From an uncultured Oscillibacter sp. (lineage in GTDB: Bacteria; Bacillota; Clostridia; Oscillospirales; Oscillospiraceae): a stretch of 36,206 bases of DNA. Positions 22,433-29,850 of this stretch are shown here, in pieces. The stretch lies in assembly GCA_910579435.1 (NCBI GenBank), contig CAJTVF010000020.1, positions 1-36,206 of the forward strand, read 5' to 3'. A program made the translations under genes and the position numbers. Positions within the stretch are counted from its first letter, which is position 1. Every line of letters begins with the position of its first letter. The notes beneath the pieces are model-generated. The model saw only the letters and a list, made by a program, of their open reading frames with translations, did not search any database and was not told where the DNA came from.

Positions 22433-22573
22433 ATGGCAACGAAACGTACCTATCAGCCCAAGAAGCTCCACGGCCAGAAGGTCCACGGCTTCCGCAAGCG
22501 CATGGCCACCGCCAACGGCCGCAAGGTCCTGGCCCGCCGCCGCGCCAAGGGCCGCGCCCGCCTCTCCTATTGA
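22433..22573 (+). CDS. rpmH: 50S ribosomal protein L34
   Basis: 46 residues, very basic; TKRTYQPKKLHGQKVHGFRK and the RRRAKGRARLS ending are diagnostic. ATG at 22433 follows GGAGGTG. Slightly longer at the N-terminus (MATK) than the common 44-residue form. First gene of the conserved rpmH-rnpA cluster. Confidence 0.98.
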   Translation: MATKRTYQPKKLHGQKVHGFRKRMATANGRKVLARRRAKGRARLSY

Positions 22574-22675
22574 GCGGCAGGAGACACTTGAACACGAGTC
22601 CTGACAGGGGCGGCTGGAATTGTTTGGATTCCTCCGTCCCTTGTACTGGTTCTCCGGCCTGGGGGGGGATGGGGC

Positions 22676-23020
22676 ATGAAACCCGCGGTGACGCTGAAAA
22701 AAAATCACGAGTTCCGCCGCCTGTACCAAAAGGGCGCGTCGGCGGTGGCGGGGAGCATGGTGCTCTACTGCCGGAAAAACCGCCTGGGCCATAACCGGCT
22801 GGGGATCACCGTCTCCGTGAAGCTGGGGAACGCCGTGAAGCGGAACCGGGCCCGCCGCCGCCTGCGGGAGGTCTACCGGCTTGCGAGCCCCCGCCTCTCC
22901 CAGGGGTGGGACATCATCGTGGTGGCCCGGGGCCGGACGCTGACCGCCTCCTGGAAGGAGCTGAACGACACCTTCCGCCGCCTCGCCCGGAAGCTGGGCC
23001 TTGAGGGGGACAAGCCGTGA
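22676..23020 (+). CDS. rnpA: Ribonuclease P protein component
   Basis: 114 residues. It carries the RNR signature (KRNRARRRLRE, near residues 54-64) that contacts the catalytic RNA and tRNA precursor, after the usual FRRLYQKG start. ATG at 22676 follows a G-rich ribosome site. Stop overlaps the yidD start (GTGA). Confidence 0.97.
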   Translation: MKPAVTLKKNHEFRRLYQKGASAVAGSMVLYCRKNRLGHNRLGITVSVKLGNAVKRNRARRRLREVYRLASPRLSQGWDIIVVARGRTLTASWKELNDTFRRLARKLGLEGDKP

Positions 23021-23391
23021 AAAGGGTTTTGATCTGGCTGGTGCGGTTCTATCAGCGGAATATTTCTCCCGGCCGCCCCCGGTGCTGCAACTACATCCCC
23101 ACCTGCTCCCAGTACGCCGTGGAGGCGCTGGAACGGCATGGGGCGGTCAGGGGGAGCTGGCTTGCGTTCAAGAGGATTCTCCGATGCAACCCCTTTCACA
23201 AGGGGGGCTACGACCCCGTGCCGGCGGCGGAAGAAATTCCGCTCTGCTCCGTCCCCGCCGCCTGGCGGCGGGGACTCCGCCCGCCCCATTCCTTCCGCCG
23301 CTTTTCAAGAGGGGACCTGCGTCCCCCCTTGAGCATTCCCCCTTCCCCGCGGGGGGACGAGGGAGAGGGGACGGGGGATTTCCCGTCCTGA
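23017..23391 (+). CDS. yidD: Membrane protein insertion efficiency factor YidD, C-terminally extended by a repeat
   Basis: Residues 1-70 are a normal YidD (FYQRNISPGRPRCCNYIPTCSQYAVEALERHG ... ILRCNPFHKGGYDPVP), a small membrane-associated protein helping YidC. GTG start at 23017 overlaps rnpA. Homologues usually end soon after GGYDPVP, but here the frame continues for about 54 more residues rich in Pro, Arg and Ser. This extension is encoded largely by a dispersed repeat (23230-23296) also found outside genes at 34129-34193. So the tail is probably acquired and without specific function. Confidence 0.92.
   Translation: MKRVLIWLVRFYQRNISPGRPRCCNYIPTCSQYAVEALERHGAVRGSWLAFKRILRCNPFHKGGYDPVPAAEEIPLCSVPAAWRRGLRPPHSFRRFSRGDLRPPLSIPPSPRGDEGEGTGDFPS
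23230..23296 (+). repeat. Dispersed repeat E, copy 1, inside the yidD frame
   Basis: 67 bp from GAAGAAATTCC to ATTCCTTCC, containing the hairpin GTCCCCGCC/GGCGGGGAC. The reverse complement of 34129-34193 matches it except for about three substitutions and a 3-bp gap. Confidence 0.85.
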
Positions 23392-23437
23392 CGGGGAATG
23401 CCCGGTTCTCTACTGAACAAAACGAGAGGAACGAACT

Positions 23438-24598
23438 ATGTTTTCAACCATCGGATACTATATCTGTATCCCCTTTGCCTGGCTGGTCCGGCTGTTCTAT
23501 AACCTGACCGGCTCTTACGGCATGGCCATCATCCTCTTCACCCTGGTGGTCAAGCTGATTATGGTGCCCTTCCAGATGAAGTCCAAGAAGAGCATGATGC
23601 GCATGAGCCGCATGTCCGGACGGCTCCAGGAGATTCAGAAGAAATACGCCAACAACCAGGCCAAGCAGAGCGAGGAAATGCAGAAGCTCTACGCCGAGGA
23701 GGGAATCAACCCCATGTCCGGGTGCCTGTGGAGCCTGCTCCCCTTCCCCATCCTGCTGGCCCTGTACTCCATCATCCGCCAGCCCATCACCCACTTTATG
23801 ATGCTGAGCCAGGATGTGGTGCAGCAGATGGTGGACGCCGTGACGGGCGCCGGGCTGGACGTGTCCGGCATCGTGCAGATGAAGGACGGCGCCGCCATCG
23901 TCCGGGATGGGATTACCCAGCTGCTGCCCTATGGGCAGATCAACCTGGTCAAGGCCATTGCCTCCCAGATGCCGGAGCTGGGCGAGTCGGTGCCCGGGTG
24001 GATCAACATGAACTACACCTCCTTCGGGCTGGACATGGCGGCCAATCCCTGGAGCATGGTGACGAATTTCGCCTTCACCTGGGCCGCCATCGGGCTGATT
24101 CTCATTCCCATTCTGGCCGGCGGAAGCCAGTGGCTTATGACCAAGATTACCATGAAGCACCAGCCTCAGACAGACCCCTCCGCCGCCAGCGCCAACCGCA
24201 TGATGATGTTTATGCCCCTGTTCTCCGTGTATATCGCCTTCACCATGCCCGCGGCCCTGGGCGTGTACTGGATTGCCCAGAGCGCCTTTGCCGCCGTGCA
24301 GGAGTTCCTCATGGGCAATTTCTTCAACAAGAAGCTGGAGGAAGAGGAGAACGCCCGCTATGAGGCCCGCCAGGCGGAGCGGAAGCGCAAGATGGAGGAG
24401 GCCAAGGTCCTCCAGGAGCAGCAGCGCCAGCAGGCCGCCCAGAAGCAGACCCTGAAGGAAAAGCAGAAGGCCGCCCGGGAAGCCAAGGCCGCCAAATCCG
24501 CCAAGGCCGGCTCCGCCACCACGGAAGCCGGACGGGTGGGGGACAGGCCCTACGCCAGGGGACGGGCCTACAAGCCGGACCGCTATGACGAAACGTAA
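23438..24598 (+). CDS. yidC: Membrane protein insertase YidC/Oxa1 (SpoIIIJ type)
   Basis: 386 residues. The N-terminal helix and GSYGMAIILFTLVVKLIMVPF segment start the conserved Oxa1 fold. A cytoplasmic coiled-coil hairpin (about 48-85), a Pro-containing helix (LLPFPILLALYSIIRQP) and further helices near 210-290 follow. The C-terminal 85 residues form a basic, Lys/Gln/Ala-rich tail that probably binds ribosomes. It lacks a visible lipobox. ATG at 23438 with GAGAGGAAC upstream. Followed by jag, its usual partner. Confidence 0.96.
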   Translation: MFSTIGYYICIPFAWLVRLFYNLTGSYGMAIILFTLVVKLIMVPFQMKSKKSMMRMSRMSGRLQEIQKKYANNQAKQSEEMQKLYAEEGINPMSGCLWSLLPFPILLALYSIIRQPITHFMMLSQDVVQQMVDAVTGAGLDVSGIVQMKDGAAIVRDGITQLLPYGQINLVKAIASQMPELGESVPGWINMNYTSFGLDMAANPWSMVTNFAFTWAAIGLILIPILAGGSQWLMTKITMKHQPQTDPSAASANRMMMFMPLFSVYIAFTMPAALGVYWIAQSAFAAVQEFLMGNFFNKKLEEEENARYEARQAERKRKMEEAKVLQEQQRQQAAQKQTLKEKQKAAREAKAAKSAKAGSATTEAGRVGDRPYARGRAYKPDRYDET

Positions 24599-24612
24599 AG
24601 GTGGAAGCCGTT

Positions 24613-25473
24613 ATGAGAGACTATATTGACGTTACGGGCAAGAACGAGGACGAGGCCATCTCCAAGGCCCTGGCCCAGCTGGGCCTGGACCGGGACGACG
24701 TGTCCGTGGAGGTCCTGGAGCGGGCCAAGTCCGGCTTCTTAGGGCTGGGCGCGTGCCCGGCGAAAATCCGCGTGTACTACGGCCCGGAGGAGGAAGCGCC
24801 CGCCCCGGAGCCCGCCCCCGCACCCAAGCCGGAGCCTGTCCAGGCGAGACCCCGTTCCGCCGCGCCGGAGAAGAAGGAGCGCCCCGAGCGCAGGGAGCGC
24901 GTCCCCCGGGAGAAGAAGGAACGCCCGGAAAAGAAGGAGCAGCCCGCCGGGCCCCGCTGGGAGGAGACCGCCCCCGCTCAGCCCGTTTCCCCGGGCGAAG
25001 AGGTGAACGACGAGAAGGCGGCGGCCATCAAGACCTTCCTCACCGGGCTGCTGGAGCATATGGACAGCGCCGCCGGGGTGAAGGTGTACCTCCCTGAAAA
25101 GGGCCGGTATAAGGTTGTTTTGGAGGGCCAAGGCCTGGGCGCCCTCATTGGCCGCCGGGGCGAGACCCTGGACGCCATCCAGCAGATTACCAGCTACGCT
25201 GTGAACCGGGGCGGCGGTCCCCGGGTCCGCATCCACCTGGACGCGGAGAACTACCGGGCCAAGCGGGAGCAGAGCCTCCAGCACCTGGCCCGGAAGGTGG
25301 CGGGAAAAGTCGTCCGCTTCCGCCGCAGCGTCACCCTGGAGCCCATGAACGCCTATGAGCGGCACGTGATTCACACGGCCCTCCAGGACTTCGAGGGCGT
25401 GACCACCTACTCCACCGGCATGGACCCCAACCGCCGGGTGGTGGTGGCCTTCGACCGGGGCGAGAGGCGCTGA
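24613..25473 (+). CDS. jag: RNA-binding protein Jag/KhpB (SpoIIIJ-associated)
   Basis: 286 residues. Jag_N domain (about 1-50, with the AKSGFLGLG motif), a Pro/Glu/Lys-rich linker (about 60-130), a KH domain with the GxxG loop IGRRGE (near 182-187) and an R3H domain with the R-x3-H motif (ERHVIH). It binds RNA and is linked to cell envelope growth and YidC. ATG at 24613 is chosen with AAAGGTGG 8 bp before; GTG 24601 lies within that site. Confidence 0.94.
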   Translation: MRDYIDVTGKNEDEAISKALAQLGLDRDDVSVEVLERAKSGFLGLGACPAKIRVYYGPEEEAPAPEPAPAPKPEPVQARPRSAAPEKKERPERRERVPREKKERPEKKEQPAGPRWEETAPAQPVSPGEEVNDEKAAAIKTFLTGLLEHMDSAAGVKVYLPEKGRYKVVLEGQGLGALIGRRGETLDAIQQITSYAVNRGGGPRVRIHLDAENYRAKREQSLQHLARKVAGKVVRFRRSVTLEPMNAYERHVIHTALQDFEGVTTYSTGMDPNRRVVVAFDRGERR

Positions 25474-25530
25474 ACGCGGACGGGCGGTAAGCGGCAGGGC
25501 CGCTTTGAGAACATCAAACACGGCATTTTT

Positions 25531-25566
25531 AAGGACGGCGTGGCTTTGGCTCCGCCGTCCTTTTTT
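25531..25566 (+). terminator. Intrinsic terminator after jag
   Basis: AAGGACGGCG (25531-25540) with CGCCGTCCTT (25553-25562), then a run of T to 25566. Confidence 0.93.
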
Positions 25567-25576
25567 CAAATTCCTC

Positions 25577-25650
25577 TTGACAACTTTCCTTGTCACTGCT
25601 ATTCTATGGTTGACAAGAATCCTTGTCAACTTGACAACCTGCTTTGTCAA
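25577..25650. promoter_or_regulatory. Three tandem operators overlapping the XRE-DUF3169 promoter
   Basis: TTGACAA-N6-TTGTCA(A/C) occurs three times: 25577-25596, 25610-25629 and 25631-25650. The second and third are perfect and 21 bp apart. The first contains the -35 TTGACA; with a 17-bp spacer a weak -10 TATTCT lies at 25600-25605, so binding would block the promoter. The 20-bp symmetry suits a dimer of the XRE protein encoded next. Confidence 0.88.
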
Positions 25651-25667
25651 CAGAAAGGAGCTTGACC

Positions 25668-25883
25668 ATGCCCCTGTACAACCGGCTGAAGGAGCACCGG
25701 GCCCGCCTGGGGGTAAACCAGCAGCAGCTGGGGAGCCTTGCGGGGGTCTCCCGGCAGACCATCAGCCAAATTGAGCGGGGGGATTACTCCCCCTCCGTGA
25801 CGCTGGCGCTGAAGCTGGCGAAAATCTGCGGCGTGCGGGTCGAAGACATCTTTACCTATCAGGAGGACGAAACCCATGAATGA
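25668..25883 (+). CDS. XRE-family regulator, autoregulated
   Basis: 71 residues, a single Cro/C1 helix-turn-helix (LGVNQQQLGSLAGVSRQTISQIERGDYSPSVTLALKLAKICGV) with the short acidic tail (VEDIFTYQEDE) of YozG-like regulators. ATG at 25668 follows AAAGGAG. The stop overlaps the DUF3169 start by 8 bp. The three palindromes just upstream are its likely binding sites. Confidence 0.95.
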   Translation: MPLYNRLKEHRARLGVNQQQLGSLAGVSRQTISQIERGDYSPSVTLALKLAKICGVRVEDIFTYQEDETHE

Positions 25884-26634
25884 GAAAAGCGAGAACCGAA
25901 AGGCCCTGCCCAAATTCACCCTGTCCCTGCTGGGCTCCTTGCTGGTGGGGGGCGTCGTCGGCTTTGCCGTTGGCCTTTCCCGGGCCATGGGCCTGGATAC
26001 CGCCGCCCTGGCGGAGGGGCTGAGCGCCGCCCTGGCGGCGGTTACCCCCTGGGGCATCCCCGCCACCTCGGCGCTGACCCTGGGAAGCTGCCTTGTCCTC
26101 TACCGCTCCGCCGCGAAGAAATTTGCCGCCTGGGACGGCGGGGACGAGGACGAAACCTCGGAGTCCATCGACACCGCCCTGAGCTGGGTCCTGCTCCTCA
26201 GCGCCGTACAGCTGCTGTTCAACCTGTTCTTCCTCTCCGCCTTCTGCATCTATTGGATGGACAGGGATATCCGGGCCCTGGCCCTGGTGGGCGTGTTCCT
26301 CCTCTCCTGCGGCTTTGTGATCTTTGCCCAGCAGAAGGCTGTGGACCTGACCCGCCGGATGAACCCGGAGAAGCGGGGCAGCGTCTACGACACGAAGTTT
26401 CAAAAAAAGTGGATGGACAGCTGCGACGAGTCGGAGCGCCGCCAGATCGGCGAGGCCAGCCGCCGGGCTTACATGGTGACCAGCCGCCTGTGCCTGGGGC
26501 TGTGGCTGGTTCTGGCGGTCCTGAGCATGGTGTTTGAGATGAGCCTCCTTCCGGTCTTCATCCTCCTGCTGGTCTGGGGGGTCATGCAGGTGACTTATGC
26601 CCTGGAGTGTATCCGGCTGGGAAAAAGAAATTGA
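25876..26634 (+). CDS. DUF3169 family membrane protein
   Basis: 252 residues with about six membrane helices in three pairs (near 15-37, 55-75, 100-122, 130-150, 190-210, 215-235). The central polar stretch (MNPEKRGSVYDTKFQKKWMDSCDESERRQIGEASRRAY, key residues KFQKKW and CDESE) is typical of DUF3169 proteins, which are regularly encoded next to small XRE regulators. Function unknown. Translationally coupled to the XRE gene. Confidence 0.87.
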   Translation: MNEKSENRKALPKFTLSLLGSLLVGGVVGFAVGLSRAMGLDTAALAEGLSAALAAVTPWGIPATSALTLGSCLVLYRSAAKKFAAWDGGDEDETSESIDTALSWVLLLSAVQLLFNLFFLSAFCIYWMDRDIRALALVGVFLLSCGFVIFAQQKAVDLTRRMNPEKRGSVYDTKFQKKWMDSCDESERRQIGEASRRAYMVTSRLCLGLWLVLAVLSMVFEMSLLPVFILLLVWGVMQVTYALECIRLGKRN

Positions 26635-26699
26635 AAGCCGCTTCCTAAAGTATATCATGAATTATCGTATGATTTATAAATCAAAAAGGAGAGAGCAGT

Positions 26700-26861
26700 A
26701 TGTACGAGTACAGGGTTTTGTCCCTGACGCTTCGGGAAATGGAAAAGGCCCTGAATCAATACGCCAGGGAGGGCTGGCGTCTGGCGGCGCAGTCCCTCAA
26801 TATCAGCGTGGGAGTTGTCGTGGGCGCGGTGGTCACCCTGGAACGCAAGGTTACGGAATGA
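26700..26861 (+). CDS. DUF4177-like small protein
   Basis: 53 residues. The pattern MYEYRVLSL ... LNQYAREGWRLAA ... LERKV matches the DUF4177 layout (beta strand, helix, EGW turn, strands ending in a basic residue). ATG at 26700 follows AAAGGAGAG. It lies 65 bp after DUF3169 and is followed by a terminator, so it is probably the last gene of that unit. Function unknown. Confidence 0.8.
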   Translation: MYEYRVLSLTLREMEKALNQYAREGWRLAAQSLNISVGVVVGAVVTLERKVTE

Positions 26862-26865
26862 AATA

Positions 26866-26904
26866 ACCAGCCGGAGAGCGCAAGCGCCCTCCGGCTGGTC
26901 TTTT
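26866..26904. terminator. Terminator between convergent genes
   Basis: ACCAGCCGGAG (26866-26876) with CTCCGGCTGGT (26889-26899), then CTTTTG. Serves the plus-strand DUF4177 gene and may also end the minus-strand sigma operon. Confidence 0.88.
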
Positions 26905-26906
26905 GT

Positions 26907-27599
26907 TCAAGGTTCTTCCTCCGGGACCGGAGGCTCCTCCGCTTCCGGCTGGGCCTCCATGCCCGGCGGATTTTCCGGCGCTTCCGCCTCCCCCGCCGGG
27001 ACTTTGGAGAAGACGAAGTTCCCTCTGGCCCGCCGCCCGTGGACAAGAATGGTGTAGTCCCCCGTTTTGGCGATGTCCACCCGCTGGTCCCCGTTCAGCG
27101 GGGCTCCCTCCAGAAGGGCGTTTCCGTCCTCATCGCTGATTTCCACCTCCAGCCAGCCGTTCCAGGTGTCGATTCGACCCTCCAGGGCATCCCCGGCCTC
27201 CAGCGGGAGGGTGTGGGAGTCAAACCCGTCGAAATAGTTGTACTCCATAAGGAAGCAGGTCTCGTCGGCGTACCGGGAGCAGTCCCGGGCGTTGAAGTAC
27301 GTCCCGTGCTCATAAGCCCAGGCGGCGGCGTACAGGACCAGCCCCGCCCCCACCAGGAGGAAGCACAGCAGCATCCCCAGCCAGTCGTACCTGACCTTCC
27401 CGCCGCCCCGGGCGGAGAGCAGCGTCTCCACCCCCAGGGCCACCAGAATCAGCGGCGACGCGTTCAGGAGCCATCCGAGCTCAAACGCGGGCCACAGCAG
27501 GGAAACCAGCATTCCGCACCCCGCCGCCACCAGGACCACGCCCAGGGTAAACGTCCCCACCCGGCGCTGGGGACGGGCCGCCGCCTCACCGGCCGTCAT
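26907..27599 (-). CDS. Membrane protein with LiaF-like N-terminus, unknown
   Basis: 230 residues: two hydrophobic hairpins (about 14-60 and 70-92; the GTFTLGVVLVAAGCGMLVSLL...PLILVALGVETLL layout resembles the LiaI/LiaF membrane region) followed by an extracytoplasmic domain of about 95 residues and an acidic Pro/Glu-rich tail. ATG at 27599 follows AGGAGG and overlaps the previous gene by 14 bp. Last gene of the ECF sigma operon. Envelope-stress sensing is a guess from context. Confidence 0.75.
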   Translation of the reverse strand: MTAGEAAARPQRRVGTFTLGVVLVAAGCGMLVSLLWPAFELGWLLNASPLILVALGVETLLSARGGGKVRYDWLGMLLCFLLVGAGLVLYAAAWAYEHGTYFNARDCSRYADETCFLMEYNYFDGFDSHTLPLEAGDALEGRIDTWNGWLEVEISDEDGNALLEGAPLNGDQRVDIAKTGDYTILVHGRRARGNFVFSKVPAGEAEAPENPPGMEAQPEAEEPPVPEEEP

Positions 27600-28365
27600 G
27601 GTCCGCCTCCTGCTTCTCCTGGAGCTCCTTCTCGTACTTCTCCACGTTGAACGCCGACTTCCACTCCAGGGTCACCGGCGCGGGCTCCGCGGGCGGTTCC
27701 GCCTGGGGGACCTCCGGGGCCTGGGGCTCCGGTTCCTGGTGGAACTGCTCCTCCGCCTCCGTCCAGGGGGTGGATTTCATTTTGGGAGGCTCCGCCTTGG
27801 GAGGCGTGTAGGAAGGCTCCCCGTCAAAGCCGCCGTCCTTGGGGACCGTGGGCCCCTTGATGAACCAGAGGCCCACGGCGATAATCAGCACCGTCCCCAG
27901 AATCCGGGGCATATCCCAGACCAGCAGGCCATAGAGCCAGTCGAAGATGGGAAAGTGGTCTCTCAGCGTTCCCAGAAGCCGCCGGGCGAAAATCTGGTAT
28001 ACATTATAAAGGCCCACCACCACCAGCACCCAGCCGATAAGGCTTCCCCGGCGGCTGAGAATGCGGCTCAGCTTCCGGGAGTCCATCTCGGACATGCCGA
28101 ACATGAATTCGTCCTCCGGGGCCATGCCCTCCCGAATCTGCCGGCGGAGGTTGAAGCTGTCAAAAAAGGAATACAGCCACAGCGGGGCGATAAGCACCGC
28201 CAGCACCCCTATCTCCAGAAATACCGCGATAAAGAGCAGCGCACAGGTAATGATGGTCTGGGAGATGCCCCGCTTCATGTAGCCCTGGGACATCTGCCCG
28301 CAGCCGGGGACGCAGGCCCACATCAAATGCCAGCAGCCCCGGAACAGTTTGCGTAAAAACCTCAT
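27586..28365 (-). CDS. Multi-helix membrane protein, unknown
   Basis: 259 residues. The N-terminus (PGCGQMSQGYMKRGISQ then two hydrophobic helices and WLYSFFDSFNLRRQ) recalls TM2-like small-domain proteins. Two further helices lie near 110-130 and 155-170. The last 85 residues are Pro/Glu-rich and cytoplasmic or external. ATG at 28365 overlaps the anti-sigma stop (ATGA). Third gene of the operon. Function not recognised. Confidence 0.75.
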   Translation of the reverse strand: MRFLRKLFRGCWHLMWACVPGCGQMSQGYMKRGISQTIITCALLFIAVFLEIGVLAVLIAPLWLYSFFDSFNLRRQIREGMAPEDEFMFGMSEMDSRKLSRILSRRGSLIGWVLVVVGLYNVYQIFARRLLGTLRDHFPIFDWLYGLLVWDMPRILGTVLIIAVGLWFIKGPTVPKDGGFDGEPSYTPPKAEPPKMKSTPWTEAEEQFHQEPEPQAPEVPQAEPPAEPAPVTLEWKSAFNVEKYEKELQEKQEADHDGR

Positions 28366-28835
28366 GAGTGATTTCCTCCTTCTATAAACTGGCTGGGGCG
28401 GAACCCGTCAAAAAAGTCTGATAAACCGGATACGGTCTGACGCAGGGAGTCGCTGATTTCCCCGGTGAGGCCCGTGAGCTGCCGGGAGATGCTGGGCCGG
28501 TCCTCCGGTAAGACCGGGCGGGAAATCTGTACGCCCCCGCCGCCCCACAGCACCGTTAGGGCCAGGGTGACGGCGGCCGCGGCGGTGGCGTACCGGCTGA
28601 CCGCCAGCCGGAGGGCCCGGCTCCGAATCCGGGCCCAGAGCGTCTTTTGGCAGGAGCGCTCCGGGACCAGCAGATCCCCGCCCACCAGGGCCAGCGTATA
28701 GCGCTGTAAGCACTCGTCGCAGAACGCCAGGTGCTCCGCGATTTCCAGCCGTTCCAGCTCGTCGAAGCAGTCCTCGCTTTGCGCCAGGGCCGCCAGGGCC
28801 CGGCCGCTTAAATGTCCGTCCTCACGGAATACCAT
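28362..28835 (-). CDS. Anti-sigma factor with zinc-finger (ZAS) motif
   Basis: 157 residues. The N-terminal domain holds HLAFCDECLQRY, the H-x3-C-x2-C signature of zinc-binding anti-sigma domains that clasp ECF sigma factors. A single membrane helix follows (about 85-105), then an extracytoplasmic tail of about 50 residues. ATG at 28835 with AAAGGAG 8 bp before; it overlaps the sigma gene by 14 bp, as expected for a sigma/anti-sigma pair. Confidence 0.87.
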   Translation of the reverse strand: MVFREDGHLSGRALAALAQSEDCFDELERLEIAEHLAFCDECLQRYTLALVGGDLLVPERSCQKTLWARIRSRALRLAVSRYATAAAAVTLALTVLWGGGGVQISRPVLPEDRPSISRQLTGLTGEISDSLRQTVSGLSDFFDGFRPSQFIEGGNHS

Positions 28836-29343
28836 GCCTTCCACTCCTTTCCAGTGCCTCCCGCAGCAGCTTCTTGCCCCGGGAGAGCTGTGTATAAACG
28901 GTTTTCACCGGCCTGCCCAGGGCCAGGGCGGCCTCCTCCGGGGACCGCTCCTCCAGCAAACACAGGCGGCATACCTGCCGGTAGGGCTCCTTCAATTCCC
29001 GGAGGGCCGCCTGCGTCTCCTCCATGGCGCTCCGCCGGAGCACCGCCTCCTCGGCGGGCGGGGCCAGGCCCCGGGCCAGTTCTTCCTCGCCGGGGAGCAC
29101 CGTCCGGCGGTTCCAGGCGCTTTGCAGGTGGTCCTTGGCCTTGTTGGCGGCGACGCGGCTGAGCCACTGCCGCTCGTAGCCCTCCGGGATGGACTCCCGG
29201 TGGATGTAGGCGGAGAGGAAGGTCTCCTGGGTCAGGTCCTCCGCGGCGGAGGCGTCCCGGACCAGCTGGAAGCAGACGGTGTACACCAGCCGTTCGTATT
29301 GCAGGACCAGCTCCGTGAACCGCTCCTTTGTTATGACAGCCAC
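28822..29343 (-). CDS. ECF RNA polymerase sigma factor
   Basis: 173 residues with region 2 (LVYTVCFQLVRDASAAEDLTQETFLSAY, about 17-45, binding the -10 element) and region 4 (LKEPYRQVCRLCLLEERSPEEAALALGRPVKTVYTQLSRGKKLL, about 115-160, binding the -35). The GTG start at 29343 follows a GGGAG site; the longer frame to 29469 includes the promoter and is rejected. It heads a four-gene minus operon with its anti-sigma factor and two membrane proteins. Signal unknown. Confidence 0.93.
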   Translation of the reverse strand: MAVITKERFTELVLQYERLVYTVCFQLVRDASAAEDLTQETFLSAYIHRESIPEGYERQWLSRVAANKAKDHLQSAWNRRTVLPGEEELARGLAPPAEEAVLRRSAMEETQAALRELKEPYRQVCRLCLLEERSPEEAALALGRPVKTVYTQLSRGKKLLREALERSGRHGIP

Positions 29344-29410
29344 GCCGTCTCCCACCCCCTCCTTCGGCCTGCCGGGAGGCGTCCCCCGCGGCCTCTGTCG
29401 TCCGACAAAG

Positions 29411-29416
29411 ATTATA
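29411..29416 (-). promoter_or_regulatory. -10 element of the ECF sigma operon
   Basis: Minus strand TATAAT, preceded by A/T-rich tracts (29441-29460) that could act as an UP element. TGTCGT and ACGACA flank it as inverted 6-mers. No clean -35 at 17 bp. Confidence 0.5.
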
Positions 29417-29499
29417 CGACAGACCGCTCCCGGATTCTTCAAAAAAAGAAAAAATTTTTTTCGTGTCACGCCGGAGGGCGGCGCCCCCTCGTTCGAAAT

Positions 29500-29666
29500 C
29501 TATTCAATGCTGAATAGATTCTATTCGTTTGTGAATAGAACGCCGGCGAGGGGCCGCCGCCTGCGCGGTTTTCACAGAAAGCCCGTGCCTGTCCCTGCAA
29601 TTTTCACAAAGGCGTCGGCGCGTTTTCTGCGTTCTCCCTTGGATGGAACTATTCAAAAATGAATAG
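29500..29666. promoter_or_regulatory. Three CTATTC-N6-GAATAG operator-like palindromes
   Basis: Sites at 29500-29517, 29521-29538 and 29649-29666 share CTATTC and GAATAG with exactly six bases between. Site 1 extends to perfect 9-bp arms (ATCTATTCA). Sites 1 and 2 are 21 bp apart, two helical turns. They lie between the divergent ECF sigma operon and the crotonase gene. The binding protein is unknown. The 507-bp gap 29344-29850 holds these and the two promoters. Confidence 0.82.
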
Positions 29667-29768
29667 AAGCGCCAAAGTCCGGGGAGGGTCCTCTCTCAAA
29701 TGTAGAAAATACCTGCGATTTTTTGGCAATCTGAACAGGAAACTGGCCCCTTCGGCAGAAACTGCGGC

Positions 29769-29798
29769 TTGCGGAATTGGCACAGGATTTGCTATAAT
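29769..29798 (+). promoter_or_regulatory. Promoter of the butyrate-pathway cluster
   Basis: TTGCGG (29769-29774), 18 bp, perfect TATAAT (29793-29798), about 50 bp before the crotonase start. Confidence 0.6.
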
Positions 29799-29850
29799 AA
29801 CCGTCGGACAAAACGGGGCCCGCCCCGAAAAATGAAGGAGGAACCCAGTT

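Noticed and set aside
26641..26699. Promoter before the DUF4177 gene
   Set aside because: TATGAT occurs at 26668-26673 but no -35 lies at a suitable distance, so read-through from DUF3169 is preferred.
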